DNA from: Tritrichomonas musculus
Lineage: Eukaryota; Parabasalia; Tritrichomonadida; Tritrichomonadidae
DNA length: 64,000 nt
Reading direction: 5' to 3'
Assembly (NCBI GenBank): GCA_039105265.1
Contig: JAPFFF010000012.1
Coordinates: forward strand, 1,302,001 to 1,366,000
The position numbers and the translations under genes are program-made. This document shows, in pieces, positions 40,118 through 50,600 of this stretch. Each line of letters starts with the position of its first letter. Within the stretch, counting starts at the first letter, position 1. The notes beneath the pieces were generated by a model that searched no databases, had not been told where the DNA came from, and saw nothing but the letters and a program-made list of their open reading frames with translations.

Positions 40118-42260
40118 TATTTAAAGATTTGAAAATTATTTTTTTTTTTTTTTCATGAAATATTGAAGGATAAATTTTATGGATTATTTATAAAAGTCCT
40201 AATTATTATACTATAAATGAATATATTTAATGAATCTGTTTTAAGATAGGTCGGCCAGAATAACGAGTTTTGTCCAAAAAAAAAAAAAAGACGTAGGGAT
40301 ATTTTCTATTTGATATATAATATTATGTGATGCATATATATTCTATTTACCAAGTTACATCCAATTTCATGGGTTGAGGTTTGTGAAATTTATGTTTTTT
40401 CTTTAAAATAAATAATTTTAATATATCCTATAATTATCATTTTATATGATATTTATATATGTTTAACTATATCTATAATATTGTAATAAATTTAGTATAA
40501 ACATTAATTAATAAATATATATTTTATTTAACATGAAAAATGCATTTTTAAAAATTTTAAAATTCAATTCTTTTTGAAAAAGTGTCGGATAATTTCCTCT
40601 TAGATAGGGGGTTCAACCGCCAAAAAAAAATGTCAAATTTTTAAAGAGAGAGTCAAAATTTGAGTTTGGCTTTAAATAAATATGAGGATTTAAAGTGTAA
40701 TAAAAATACATTTTTTAAAAAATATTTTTATCTGATTTCAACTGTACATTCATAAATGGCGGACGATTGTATTTGTCATGACATGTCATATGAAAACTAT
40801 ATATATATTTTAATAAATAATGTGTTTTATTTTAATCCATATATTAAAAAATAAAGATTAATATAGCCTTATTTTTTAAAAATTGTTTTTATTTAATTTC
40901 ATCAATTCATTCATAAATGGCGGACAATGAAAGTTATCATGACGTGTTATGCGAAAAAAATGCGACTTTAACTGTTATTCAAATAACTGGTCTATTGTCT
41001 TTTTTATTAGCTTAATACATTGTACATGATATATTTTCATGTTCTACGAATAATTTTTACCAAAATATCCAATCTATTGAAGATTTTAACTTTTGACGAT
41101 AAAAAAAGGTCAAATTTTTATCTTCAAATTAAAAGTGTCCGTCATTTGTGAATGTGCAGATGAATTCCAAAATAAAATATTTCAAATCAAAGCTTATGAA
41201 ATGAAGAACAAAACTATCCATTTATTTTTTTAAAAAAATTAAAATTTTATTTTTCTGACATTTTTTTGGCGGTTGATCCCCCTATAGATATGTTATTTTG
41301 AAAATCGATATCAAAAACGTCACTTTTTTGCATCTGATACTCGATTATCAGTTTAAAAATCTGATATCGAGATTATCGATTATCGAGATATCAGATATGA
41401 AATGTGATATAAAAATAATTGTAAACTTGATATCAATTACCGAGATCTCGAGATCTCAAGCAGATTTATCTTTTTTTTTAATTGGTATTTGTGATTTTAT
41501 AATATTTAAAAATATATAATATTATGTATTGATGTTTATTTTAAGATTAAAATCAAAAAATACATTCTTTTTTTATGAAATATGGTGGCTGCGCTCGACG
41601 CCAGCTAGGCGGTATGTAAAATATGTAAAAATGAAAGGACAGATATGCATTCAAAATATTGAGGTCATTTTGCTTCTTACCAAAAAGTGGACGGTGAATT
41701 TGAATGATACAAAAAATCGGCCGTTCTAAGGTAGGTCTTTTTTAGTGAAATTTTATAACTCTGTTCGACAATTGAATTTTGAGAGAGTATTCAAATTATC
41801 TTTTTTTTTTTTTTTTTTTTTTTTTTTCTCATGCACCTTTATGGTGATTCGAAGGGTTTTTCCAAAGCTCTTTTTTCTGAGAGTAGCGCATGACCCAAAG
41901 AAAGTTGTAATTCCTCTTAAGGGCGTGGCTATTTCTTTCAAAAACCAGGGCTCCTTGTATAAAAATAGCTTGCTGAAAGGATAATTATAAAAATAAACTT
42001 CTGAAAAATTGAATACATTACTTTGAGAGAAAAAAGAAATTTTCGACACTTTATCGTTTTTTTAGTCAATTTTCAGTGGAAAATGCGGTTTTTATGTACG
42101 TTAAGTCGAACATTTTTGGACAGAGTTCACAATACGTTTATAAATTTATAATTGGCCAGCCATAACCGTTTTATATATATACAAAGATATATAGAGATAA
42201 ACTACTAGCTTTCAGATTAAAAAAGCTTATAAGAAAAGTAATGGTATATGTATGATAGTA
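40118..42260. other. Gene-free region between the 5-kb element and the Polinton
   Basis: It contains the GGGGG-ended element at 40607-41282. A segment rich in self-complementary GATATC, CGAGAT and GATTATCGA words lies at about 41300-41460. A T25-like tract lies near 41803-41827, followed by a GC-richer island at about 41840-41960 that reads open on both strands and that I cannot assign. No gene is supported. Confidence 0.6.
40607..41282. mobile_element. Mutator-like MITE with GGGGG ends
   Basis: The left end (GGGGGTTCAACCGCCAAAA) and the reverse complement of the right end (GGGGGATCAACCGCCAAAA) match over about 27 bp, and looser complementarity runs on for about 160 bp. TAGATA flanks both sides, though not exactly at the ends, so the target duplication is degraded. 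Inside, a block containing CATAAATGGCGGAC is repeated at about 40751 and 40911 and occurs inverted near 41137. No coding sequence. The G-run ends suggest kinship with the 5-kb element. Confidence 0.55.
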
Positions 42261-42420
42261 CTTTAGTAGTATATACTAGTCGGTTTCCGGTGGGGTTAGC
42301 ACCCACACCGTCAACACGAACTAGTTAAAAAAGAAAAGAAAAGAAAAATAAAAAAAAAGAAAAGAAAAAAAAATCTTACTCTTCTTTTCATGTTATCCCA
42401 CCCACCCACCTCAACGCCTA

Positions 42421-42485
42421 CCATTTATGAAACGGCACAGGTACCCCACCCCACAACCGCCCATCTATGAAACGGCACAGGTACC
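42421..42485. repeat. 40-bp tandem duplication near the Polinton end
   Basis: A unit starting CCATTTATGAAACGGCACAG at 42421 recurs at 42461 with one change in the first 20 bases. The stretch 42280-42500 is unusually rich in C and G for this window and includes a small hairpin, GGTGGGGT against ACCCACACC, at about 42289-42310. It probably belongs to the element's terminal repeat. Confidence 0.6.
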
Positions 42486-42503
42486 TGCCCCGAGAAGCCT
42501 CTT

Positions 42504-43406
42504 TTATGGTGTGGCTTTGACTTGCTTTAGATAGTATTCAGTAAATCGTATATTTCCAGAGCCCTTTAATTGAAAATCGATACGTGGAAATTCATATTCA
42601 AAATCTCTTATTCTATTGGATTCTCTAAGTTTATCTTCACCATATATTTCATCTAGTACTGCAAATCCTTCACTATAATTAACTCTAACATAATGTTTCT
42701 TGTCATTTGAATCGTAAAATATAAATAACATTTCCATATATAAACTATTGTATTCGACATATACAATTAATTTTTTAGAGCTAGTATCGTAAGAATACCA
42801 GCATAATTCTGGGATATCCTCATAATATGATTTGTGAAATCCTGAATAAAATATTCTCCAATATAAGTCATCCAATAATGATGTAATATCACTCTTTAAA
42901 GCTATTTCATCCTGTTTCAATATTTTTTCGGCTAATATTAATTTGGTATTGAAGCCTTCAACATTAAAGCACCAATAACCATCATCCCTTGGTTCATAGC
43001 CACATTCATAGGATATTCCATCTATCTCCTCTACCCGATATATTTCTTCATTAATAACAGTATTATCATCATGAGCAAATAGAATATCAAAATTATGAAC
43101 CATTTCAGAGTCATCAGTAAATGTCCCAACAAGACGAGTTCCACTATTCAATTTTATTTTGACTTCCCACGTTCCTGAACTATCTTGTACATTTTCAAAT
43201 GGCACTTCAATAGATTCTTTGTATATCAAATCATTTTTCTCTCTAAATTTGCTAATGTCTTTATTTAATACACACTCCTTCAAGGCTTCATTAGCTTCAT
43301 CCACAGTAGGGTAATTATCAAACTCAGCCTCTAGCTCATTGACCTTCTCAGCTAACAACTTGAAACAAGGCTTGAGTGAATCCCTAAACATATTGCTGAT
43401 ATCCAT
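42504..43406 (-). CDS. Polinton-region protein of unknown function
   Basis: A 300-residue open frame. The N-terminus is helical (FKLLAEKVNELEAEFDNYPT), followed by a beta-rich body with many aromatic residues (YWRIFYSGFHKSYYED, ELCWYSYDTSSKKLIVYVEY). Composition and codon use resemble the neighbouring Polinton genes. No family is recognised. It lies directly beside the 2.2-kb TTAA-flanked insert, whose left border is 13 bp before its ATG, so its original upstream context has been changed. Confidence 0.55.
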   Translation of the reverse strand: MDISNMFRDSLKPCFKLLAEKVNELEAEFDNYPTVDEANEALKECVLNKDISKFREKNDLIYKESIEVPFENVQDSSGTWEVKIKLNSGTRLVGTFTDDSEMVHNFDILFAHDDNTVINEEIYRVEEIDGISYECGYEPRDDGYWCFNVEGFNTKLILAEKILKQDEIALKSDITSLLDDLYWRIFYSGFHKSYYEDIPELCWYSYDTSSKKLIVYVEYNSLYMEMLFIFYDSNDKKHYVRVNYSEGFAVLDEIYGEDKLRESNRIRDFEYEFPRIDFQLKGSGNIRFTEYYLKQVKATP

Positions 43407-43418
43407 AGCACCACTTAA

Positions 43419-45622
43419 GGGGGACCTTTCCCCGTTTACTATTATAAATTGAACGATTAATATTTGACTTGAATATTATCGTTTTAATTCAAATTTTAAT
43501 TGAAAATTTAAAAATGAAATAACTCAATGTAAAGATTTAAGGTGATTTTGATTTTTGGTAATCATATTATGTAATAGATAGTTTAGAATATCTAGGCCTC
43601 AAATATCAAAAATTTATATCAAATAATGAAAAATGATGATTGTTTGCAAAATTCTTTGATGCTTTAATGCATGTAATATATTATTTACTAGTTTGAGACC
43701 TAGATTATTTAATTTGGCTTACATAGTTTCTATGTATATAAAAATAATATGATAAATAATTTTATGGATTGAGTTATTTCATTTTTAAATTCTCCATTAT
43801 AAAAATACATGGAAAATTGATCAGAGCAAAAATGGTCCTACAGCTGAAATAAACTGTTTTTGGATTTAGATATATATTTATTTATTTATTTCTATTATAA
43901 ATAAAGTAAACATGCATATTTTTATTATATTGTTTTGCAAATGAATATTCAATTTTTAAAAAAGAAACACATTTTTTTTATTTAAAATATGTATATTATA
44001 TATGATGTAATTTGTTATATTAAATAAACATATTGCATTCAATTTTTTATAATTGCTTAGTCCATATTTAATTAGATCAATGGCATCTTTATTAATACAT
44101 ATAGGATGTTTTGAAAATATTAATTTACATTCAATTCATATTTTATAATACCAATAATATTGATTTAAATACATAAATATATAGTTTAATATATAAATAA
44201 TAATTTAAAAATGATATATTTTTAAATTATTATATACTTACATATATTTTAATATTCATCTATAAATTGAATATTCAATATAATACTAAAAAATATTAGA
44301 ATCAAGTGGGTAATTCTAAAAACAAAATAATTGTAATCAATAGTTTTTTCAATAAAATAATTCTCACAAAAATTGTATTTATTTAATATAAAATATTGTT
44401 TTATCTTTTTATTTATCAGGGTTAATTATTTATTATATATAATTTAATTTCTATATATTGTATATTAAATATTATATTGATTATATTGATTGAATATAGT
44501 TTTACATAGAATTATATGCCTTTTAATAATTCAATTTATGAATAAAAAAATGAAAATTTGAATTGATACAATTAGATATATATTAATTATATTTTAATTT
44601 CTTGTTATTTCCTATATAATATATTTATTATAATTATAATAATAAATATTTAATAAATATTAATTGTTGAAATAATAATATTATTAATATTTTATTAAAT
44701 TAAATTGAATTAATCATATTTTGATAGAAAAGGAAAAGAGTCTCAATATTTAAATACGTTTATTTAAAAGTATTCAATTAATCTATTTATATATTATATG
44801 TTTATTTTTGTGTATTAAATGAATCTAATATTGATATCTCATACATTAAATAACTGAGTAAAATTGTTTGAATCATTCAATATTTCTCAAATAAAAAAAG
44901 TAGTATGCTTATATCTTTACTAATAACGAATTTAATCTTTATGTTATAGATCTATAAAATGATATATATTATAATAAAATGTAATAATAAACTAAACGAA
45001 AATAAGATCAATATCAATACAAATAAATATAAAACTACGCATTTATTTTCAAAAGTATTTTTAAAACTAAAATATAGTATTATAGTATTAATATATTAGT
45101 TAAACAAATATATTTCAAATAATAATATATTATAAATAACAATAAAAGTCATATTCAATATATAATAATCAATCTTTAATCTATTTTTTTTTGAATATTC
45201 CTATTATCTCTCAATGTTTTTGTTATTTTGACATTTTATATTTTTATATAATATAATAAATTAAATATGTATGATATATATATATAAATATGTTTTTTTA
45301 AGTAATTATCAAAAAACTTATTATAATTCATTTTAATTTCTATTAAAAACATCAAAAAAAACTTATTAAACATGTGTGAACAATCTGATAATCAATTTAT
45401 TTTATTGTGAAAACAGTTTTTAAAAATGAAATTGAATTTACTTTTTTATTATTATTGTCTAACCTTTAATTGATATATCAAATGACTTACATAGTTATTA
45501 ACATAAGCGAAATAATATAATTGTCTAAACAAAACATAGAAGATAATCTTATAAATCATAATTATCTATTTAACCTTTAGGCCAATAATTTGGCCTGATC
45601 GTTTTACATTGAAAGGTCCCCC
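43419..45622. mobile_element. TTAA-flanked non-autonomous DNA element inserted in the Polinton
   Basis: Perfect 12-bp inverted ends GGGGGACCTTTC (43419-43430) and GAAAGGTCCCCC (45611-45622) are each flanked by TTAA (43415-43418 and 45623-45626). A TTAA duplication is the signature of piggyBac-type elements. The 2.2-kb interior is extremely AT-rich, carries no coding frame and contrasts with the coding DNA on both sides. A foldback unit lies inside at 43505-43791. It may interrupt a Polinton gene. Confidence 0.65.
43505..43791. repeat. Foldback (near-palindromic) unit nested in the TTAA-flanked element
   Basis: 43505-43528 and 43768-43791 are perfect 24-bp inverted copies (core AAATGAAATAACTCAAT). 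Inner complementarity continues, for example AATATCTAGGCCTCAAA near 43590 against the reverse complement of GTTTGAGACCTAGATTATT near 43690. It is probably a small MITE carried within the larger element. Confidence 0.55.
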
Positions 45623-45679
45623 TTAATGTCAAGGTTCCAGTATCAGGGTTATCATTCTCATCAGTAAAAGGTAGTTCAT

Positions 45680-47623
45680 CTAGTTGCTTATACTATCCTC
45701 ACACCAGGTAATTATAGGTGTTATATCTTTGGTTATGCTTCTTGCTGTAGTACCTGACATGAAGTTAATGCTATTTCTAACCAAATCACTCATACCTTTG
45801 GTTGACTTATGCGAGAATAACCTTTTAAGGAATCCTCTACCTTTTATTGTAGGAAAGCTTATACCATCTGGAAATAGCTGCATACCAATAGAACCTATTG
45901 ACCCAGCTGTACCTGCAACTCCAAAAGCTAATGCAGTCCATGAGACTATACGTAAATTATCTACATCATCCTCCAGATGTTGAGTAACTTGTTCAGTCCT
46001 TGATACTCTACCTTTTAAGCTTTCCATAACAGTGTTCATTTCATTAACATCATAGCTAATAACATCTACATTATTGGTAACTAAGTTTAAATCACTCCTC
46101 ATAGTAGTAATATTATCAGCTGTTATTATCTTAGAGGAGGTAATATTATAATCAGTATATAAGGTTGTTGCCCCATTAGGATTTGGGGATACTTCATAAA
46201 ATTGCTGCTTAATGATATACTCGAATGGGTTAGTAGTTGAATCCCAATGAACCTCATCTATTGGGTCAACATATTCATCAGCTAAATATATCTTAATATC
46301 CCTTGAGTCATTAGTAGTCTTAGCTGCATATGTATATTCAAACTGTTCACATGAATCAAGTACACCATGTAAGAACAACGATATCTTGTCTCCTCCATTG
46401 CCTTCTTTTCCAGTAGGTCGAACTGAGAACCTATTAGCATTTTTAGAACCTTCAAGAGTTATATCTAGGTAGAGCTCATCAATAGCACTAGTTTCTAATT
46501 TTTTAGTAGCATTATTCATCTTATAGCACCTTATTGCTTCTATATCATATCCATCTTTTATACCTCCTTGACTTGTTTGATATCCTAGACCATATTTCGA
46601 AAAAGGTTCTACCTCTCCTGTCTTTAATTTTACAAAACAGTCTATTTTGCACTTACCTCCATGAATCATGTAATGTAGTATGTTATCAGGAGAGTAGTCA
46701 TTAGGCTTATTAATCAGTTTCATGTTCCTCTCACTCCTCTTGACTTGTATGTAGGTACCATCTTCACCATACTCATTCTCCTTATTTAATCCATTAACTA
46801 ATCTACCATTGATATGACCTTGTATGTTATCACCTACCCATTTTGTGCCATCCCATGATAAAAACCACTTATTACCAAAACAATACTCATTAAACCTAAA
46901 CTCTAAGTCATTAGGTATAGTATATCCAGTATCTATGTTCCATTGAAGTAACCAATATTTCTTATTATCTATCACAACCTGACTAGTTGATGTAGGCTTA
47001 TATAAGTATAGTACATCGCTTTTACGTAAACTTAATGCATTATCAGCTTTTATTATAGAACACTTTATTGCCTTCTCTGTCTGTAAAGAATCAGTTATAT
47101 ATTCATTCATTATGCTCAACTCCCCATTCAGCCACAAGGTATATGGGTTGAAGTCTAGTTTACTATCAAAAGCTATATTCATATATCCCATAATGGTACT
47201 ATTATTTATACTGCATCCATTACTACTTTTAGTTATCAAAGGAGAATATACTTGACCATCCTTAACATATATGTAGAACTCCTTGACTAAATTACCACTT
47301 GTATCATATACTATATTTTTCCTCAAGACAACCTTAAATATATTAGTCTGGGTTTTTATTTCGTTGAGCTTATTAATGAAGTCTTCAGGCAAATTAACAA
47401 ACTTAAGGATATTGTAAGTTGTTGTTGAAGACTCAAATGATACATACTGTATATTTTTATTTTTAATATCAACTTCTGGTAAACCTTCGACCTCATTAAA
47501 TAAATGACCTGTCTGTACATAGTTATCTAAGTCACCCAATGTTAATAACTGGCTACCTTTTCGAGTAGCATCCCCTATCTTAAACTGTATATCTCCTTTA
47601 AATCTTGTAGTAGTATCACTCAT
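45680..47623 (-). CDS. Polinton large structural protein, fibre-like, paralogue of its neighbour
   Basis: About 647 residues from the ATG at 47623 (MSDTTTRFKGD); an in-frame ATG at 47710 overlaps the next gene's end. It shares two blocks with the 1282-residue neighbour. One is a Trp-rich module (LYLYKPTS, WNIDTGYTIPNDLEFRF, WFLSWDGTKWVGDN). The other is a conserved segment with QQFYEV, TDYNITSSKI, ADNITTMRSDLN and a following coiled coil. A hydrophobic Gly/Ala stretch (ALAFGVAGTAGSIGSIG) follows the coil, with a basic tail (FLKRLFSHKSTK). This suggests a long trimeric, possibly membrane-active virion surface protein. Function is inferred from layout only. Confidence 0.6.
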   Translation of the reverse strand: MSDTTTRFKGDIQFKIGDATRKGSQLLTLGDLDNYVQTGHLFNEVEGLPEVDIKNKNIQYVSFESSTTTYNILKFVNLPEDFINKLNEIKTQTNIFKVVLRKNIVYDTSGNLVKEFYIYVKDGQVYSPLITKSSNGCSINNSTIMGYMNIAFDSKLDFNPYTLWLNGELSIMNEYITDSLQTEKAIKCSIIKADNALSLRKSDVLYLYKPTSTSQVVIDNKKYWLLQWNIDTGYTIPNDLEFRFNEYCFGNKWFLSWDGTKWVGDNIQGHINGRLVNGLNKENEYGEDGTYIQVKRSERNMKLINKPNDYSPDNILHYMIHGGKCKIDCFVKLKTGEVEPFSKYGLGYQTSQGGIKDGYDIEAIRCYKMNNATKKLETSAIDELYLDITLEGSKNANRFSVRPTGKEGNGGDKISLFLHGVLDSCEQFEYTYAAKTTNDSRDIKIYLADEYVDPIDEVHWDSTTNPFEYIIKQQFYEVSPNPNGATTLYTDYNITSSKIITADNITTMRSDLNLVTNNVDVISYDVNEMNTVMESLKGRVSRTEQVTQHLEDDVDNLRIVSWTALAFGVAGTAGSIGSIGMQLFPDGISFPTIKGRGFLKRLFSHKSTKGMSDLVRNSINFMSGTTARSITKDITPIITWCEDSISN

Positions 47624-47697
47624 TTTAGTTAAATAAAACTTCTCATTCGATGTTAGCGCATTTAGCTTCAAGTGCTGCAAGTCTTGCCTCAAGAGTA

Positions 47698-50600
47698 TCA
47701 ATATATGCATCCTTCTGGTGCTAATGTCTCTGGGTTATCATTACGACGGAACCAACTTGGAATATTAAATAATCCTATTCTATTTGCTACATATGCTTCT
47801 GCTGCTACTCCTGCTATAGCTGCTGCATCACCAGGATGATGTCTAACAAACTGCCATTGACCATGTAAGAACCTTCTAGCAACATAACCTACTGCTCCCA
47901 TAATAACCTGGGTAGTTGCACTTATAACACCATCTTGTTGGTACATTTCTATCACTCCATTTACAATATTAATTACATGTAGTCTTCTTCTATCTATTGT
48001 AGCAACTTCATTTCCATTATATAGTACTTGTGTTATTTCTTCACCAGTTGTTTCATCTAATGTGTCATTAAAAGCTAAAAGATTACCATGAGAATAAATA
48101 TTATCCATTAGTTTTCCTCTTTGTTCATCACTCATTTGTTCTATCATTCTTGCTGTTATTGCTGGTGTTGTTCCTGGTACTGTCCAAGTATCTGTTGTGG
48201 CAACAAGGTCATAATGTTGATATCTAACTCCATTTGCATTGACTTCTATCTGTGAATTTATTCCAACAAATCGTACTTGACCTCCACTAATATTTGCTGT
48301 AGTTGGTGCTGAATAATCAATAGTAGCAACAATTGGGTCAATGTTCTCTCCTCTATGATCAATAATATTTATCCATGCTTCCATTGTTTGGTCATTCAAG
48401 TAAGGTTCTAATCCAATATCTCCATTTTGTACAAATGGTAAATTTAATCTGTCTTGCATAGATAATTGTTCAATATCTCTCGCTGTGTATGTTGTTCCTT
48501 CCCATTCTATTGACCAATTATTATCAGTAGCTCTATGTATTCTATCTGTCATCTCAATATCAGCTGGTCTTATTAGAGTCCTTCGTTGAAATACATTATT
48601 ATGGATAATGAGTTGGTCATTATAAAACAAATCATAAACATTAAACCACTCTCTTCCATGATATTGGATACATAAGATATCAGGATGACTAGCAACTAAT
48701 GCATTTCGTTCTTCTCTTGTCATATCTGCAATATCTTCTAAGGTATACTGGATTCCAGATATATTGATAACAGGAACTTGATTCCTAAGTGCAATCGTAG
48801 TTGAAGCTGTATTTGTCATTGTAGTCTGTGGTACAGTTATATCTGTTCGAATCTCATCTGTTTCATCTGTAACAACCTGTGGCTGAACTTCTCTATGAGT
48901 TCTCTCTAATGATTGCTCAGTGGTTGTGATAATATTTGTTGCATTATCCGTATCATTATCAGTTATTGTGATCGAGGATGAATTAATGTTTAATGTTTCA
49001 GTTCCATTAGTATCTGGTCTATTCCTAAAGAAGTGTAAGACATTCGAACCAAGTGTAGCAATAGCATTTCCTAACTGAGTCAGTGCATGTGTTGTCGAAA
49101 GGACAACCTGTGTAGCTGAGAATGATGAAATAGCTCCAGCAACAGGATTTTGAACAGTTGTTGTTATTGGTAAAAATCTTTCCATAGTCATCTTATCAGC
49201 CTTCAAATCAACATTCACCAAAAACTTACCTTGAAAGCCACTACCTCCATCACCTGGATAACCGCCACCACCACCACCACCTCCTCCACCATTTCCTCCT
49301 GGACCTGCTGGGAAAGGTCTTGTTTGATATGTATTAATAGTTACAGAGTTATTAGACCTATTTAATGTTGAAAGGGCACTTGCAATACAAACTGTTGATG
49401 CTAAAATATTTAATATACTATTCGCAACTGCTACACCTTGTTTAATACTATCAGTATATTCATTATACATGGCTTGAATTCTCATTTGTTCAACTAGATT
49501 ATCAACTGTCTGTTTCAATAAAGCATAATCATAGGCTAATATATCTGTGATTCCACCAACAACATTTAAATCTCGACGCATAGTCATGATATTATCAGCC
49601 CATATAATCTTTGATGAATAAATATTATAATCTGTCGATATGGTAGTGCATTTTCTTGGGTCTGGTTCTACTTCATAAAATTGTTGTTGAATAATTATAT
49701 CGAATGGATTAACTTTCACATCAAAATCAAATAATTCTTTCTCTATATATATTCGAATGTTCTTATGATTAAATCCTTCAATGATTTTAATGGAATGCCT
49801 TTTTTCTCGATGATAATTAAATGATTCGAGACAAGGATTTGACCCATAGGTATGCATAACACCTGAATTAATACAATGAGTAGGATGACAATCCCATTTT
49901 AATTCAGTTATATTTCCATTAATATTTAGGTCAGCATAAACATATAATCCATCATCTGCATTTAATCCACTTGGCGCATCAACATACATTCTAGTTTGTT
50001 CATATTTATATCCATCTTGAGTTAAAGTACCTGAACCACTTGAATCAAAAGTTGCAGTTATTCCTTCACTTAGTATGGTTCCATCTTTCTTAACAACCCT
50101 CCAATTGGTAAGATAATCTTTCAAGATATGAGCATAATTATCATCATCAGTTAAATCTTCCTTTATTGTTCCTTTTATCCATCTACCAATTCTTTCGTTA
50201 TGTTTGATTGTTAAAGCAGGCGCACCGTCATTTGTGTTCATGTATGATATCTTTTCTGTGCACATGTTTTGACAATTATTTCCTGTCCAATTTTTACCAT
50301 CCCATGTTGATTCCCAGTTATGACCAAATAGATAGTCTTTGAATCTAAATACTAAATTTAGTGGTATGTCATAATCTTTATCTATATCCCATCTCATACA
50401 ATAATAATTGGATTCTTCATACGTCTTAGATGGTCTATATAAATATAACTGGTCTGATTCCTTCAAGGTAAAATACTTGGAGTCAGTTGTTGTTGTACCT
50501 CCACTTGGAATAGAATCACATATTATTTTCCCATTTACTTTTAAGTCACCCTTTATAATATATTTACCAAGTACTGGATTCTTCTCATCTATCTCATTAG

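Noticed and set aside
8137-41827. Repeated T or A runs of 17-25 bases (about 8137, 18061, 24187, 33342, 35098, 37687, 40140, 41803) as functional terminators
   Set aside because: They occur both beside genes and in gene-free DNA and in no consistent place relative to stop codons, so they look like general microsatellites of this genome.
41745-42049. Overlapping frames on both strands around a T25 tract
   Set aside because: They depend on the homopolymer, and neither strand shows a family motif. The GC-richer core is noted but no gene is called. A partial inverted match (AACTCTGT...TCGAC) at its borders is too weak for an element.
42280-42320. tRNA-like stem in the GC-rich block
   Set aside because: The GGTGGGGT/ACCCACACC hairpin has no cloverleaf partner arms, anticodon stem or T-loop sequence.
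43419-45622. Host intron or intergenic spacer
   Set aside because: Perfect inverted ends and TTAA on both sides indicate an inserted element; no splice motifs are present.
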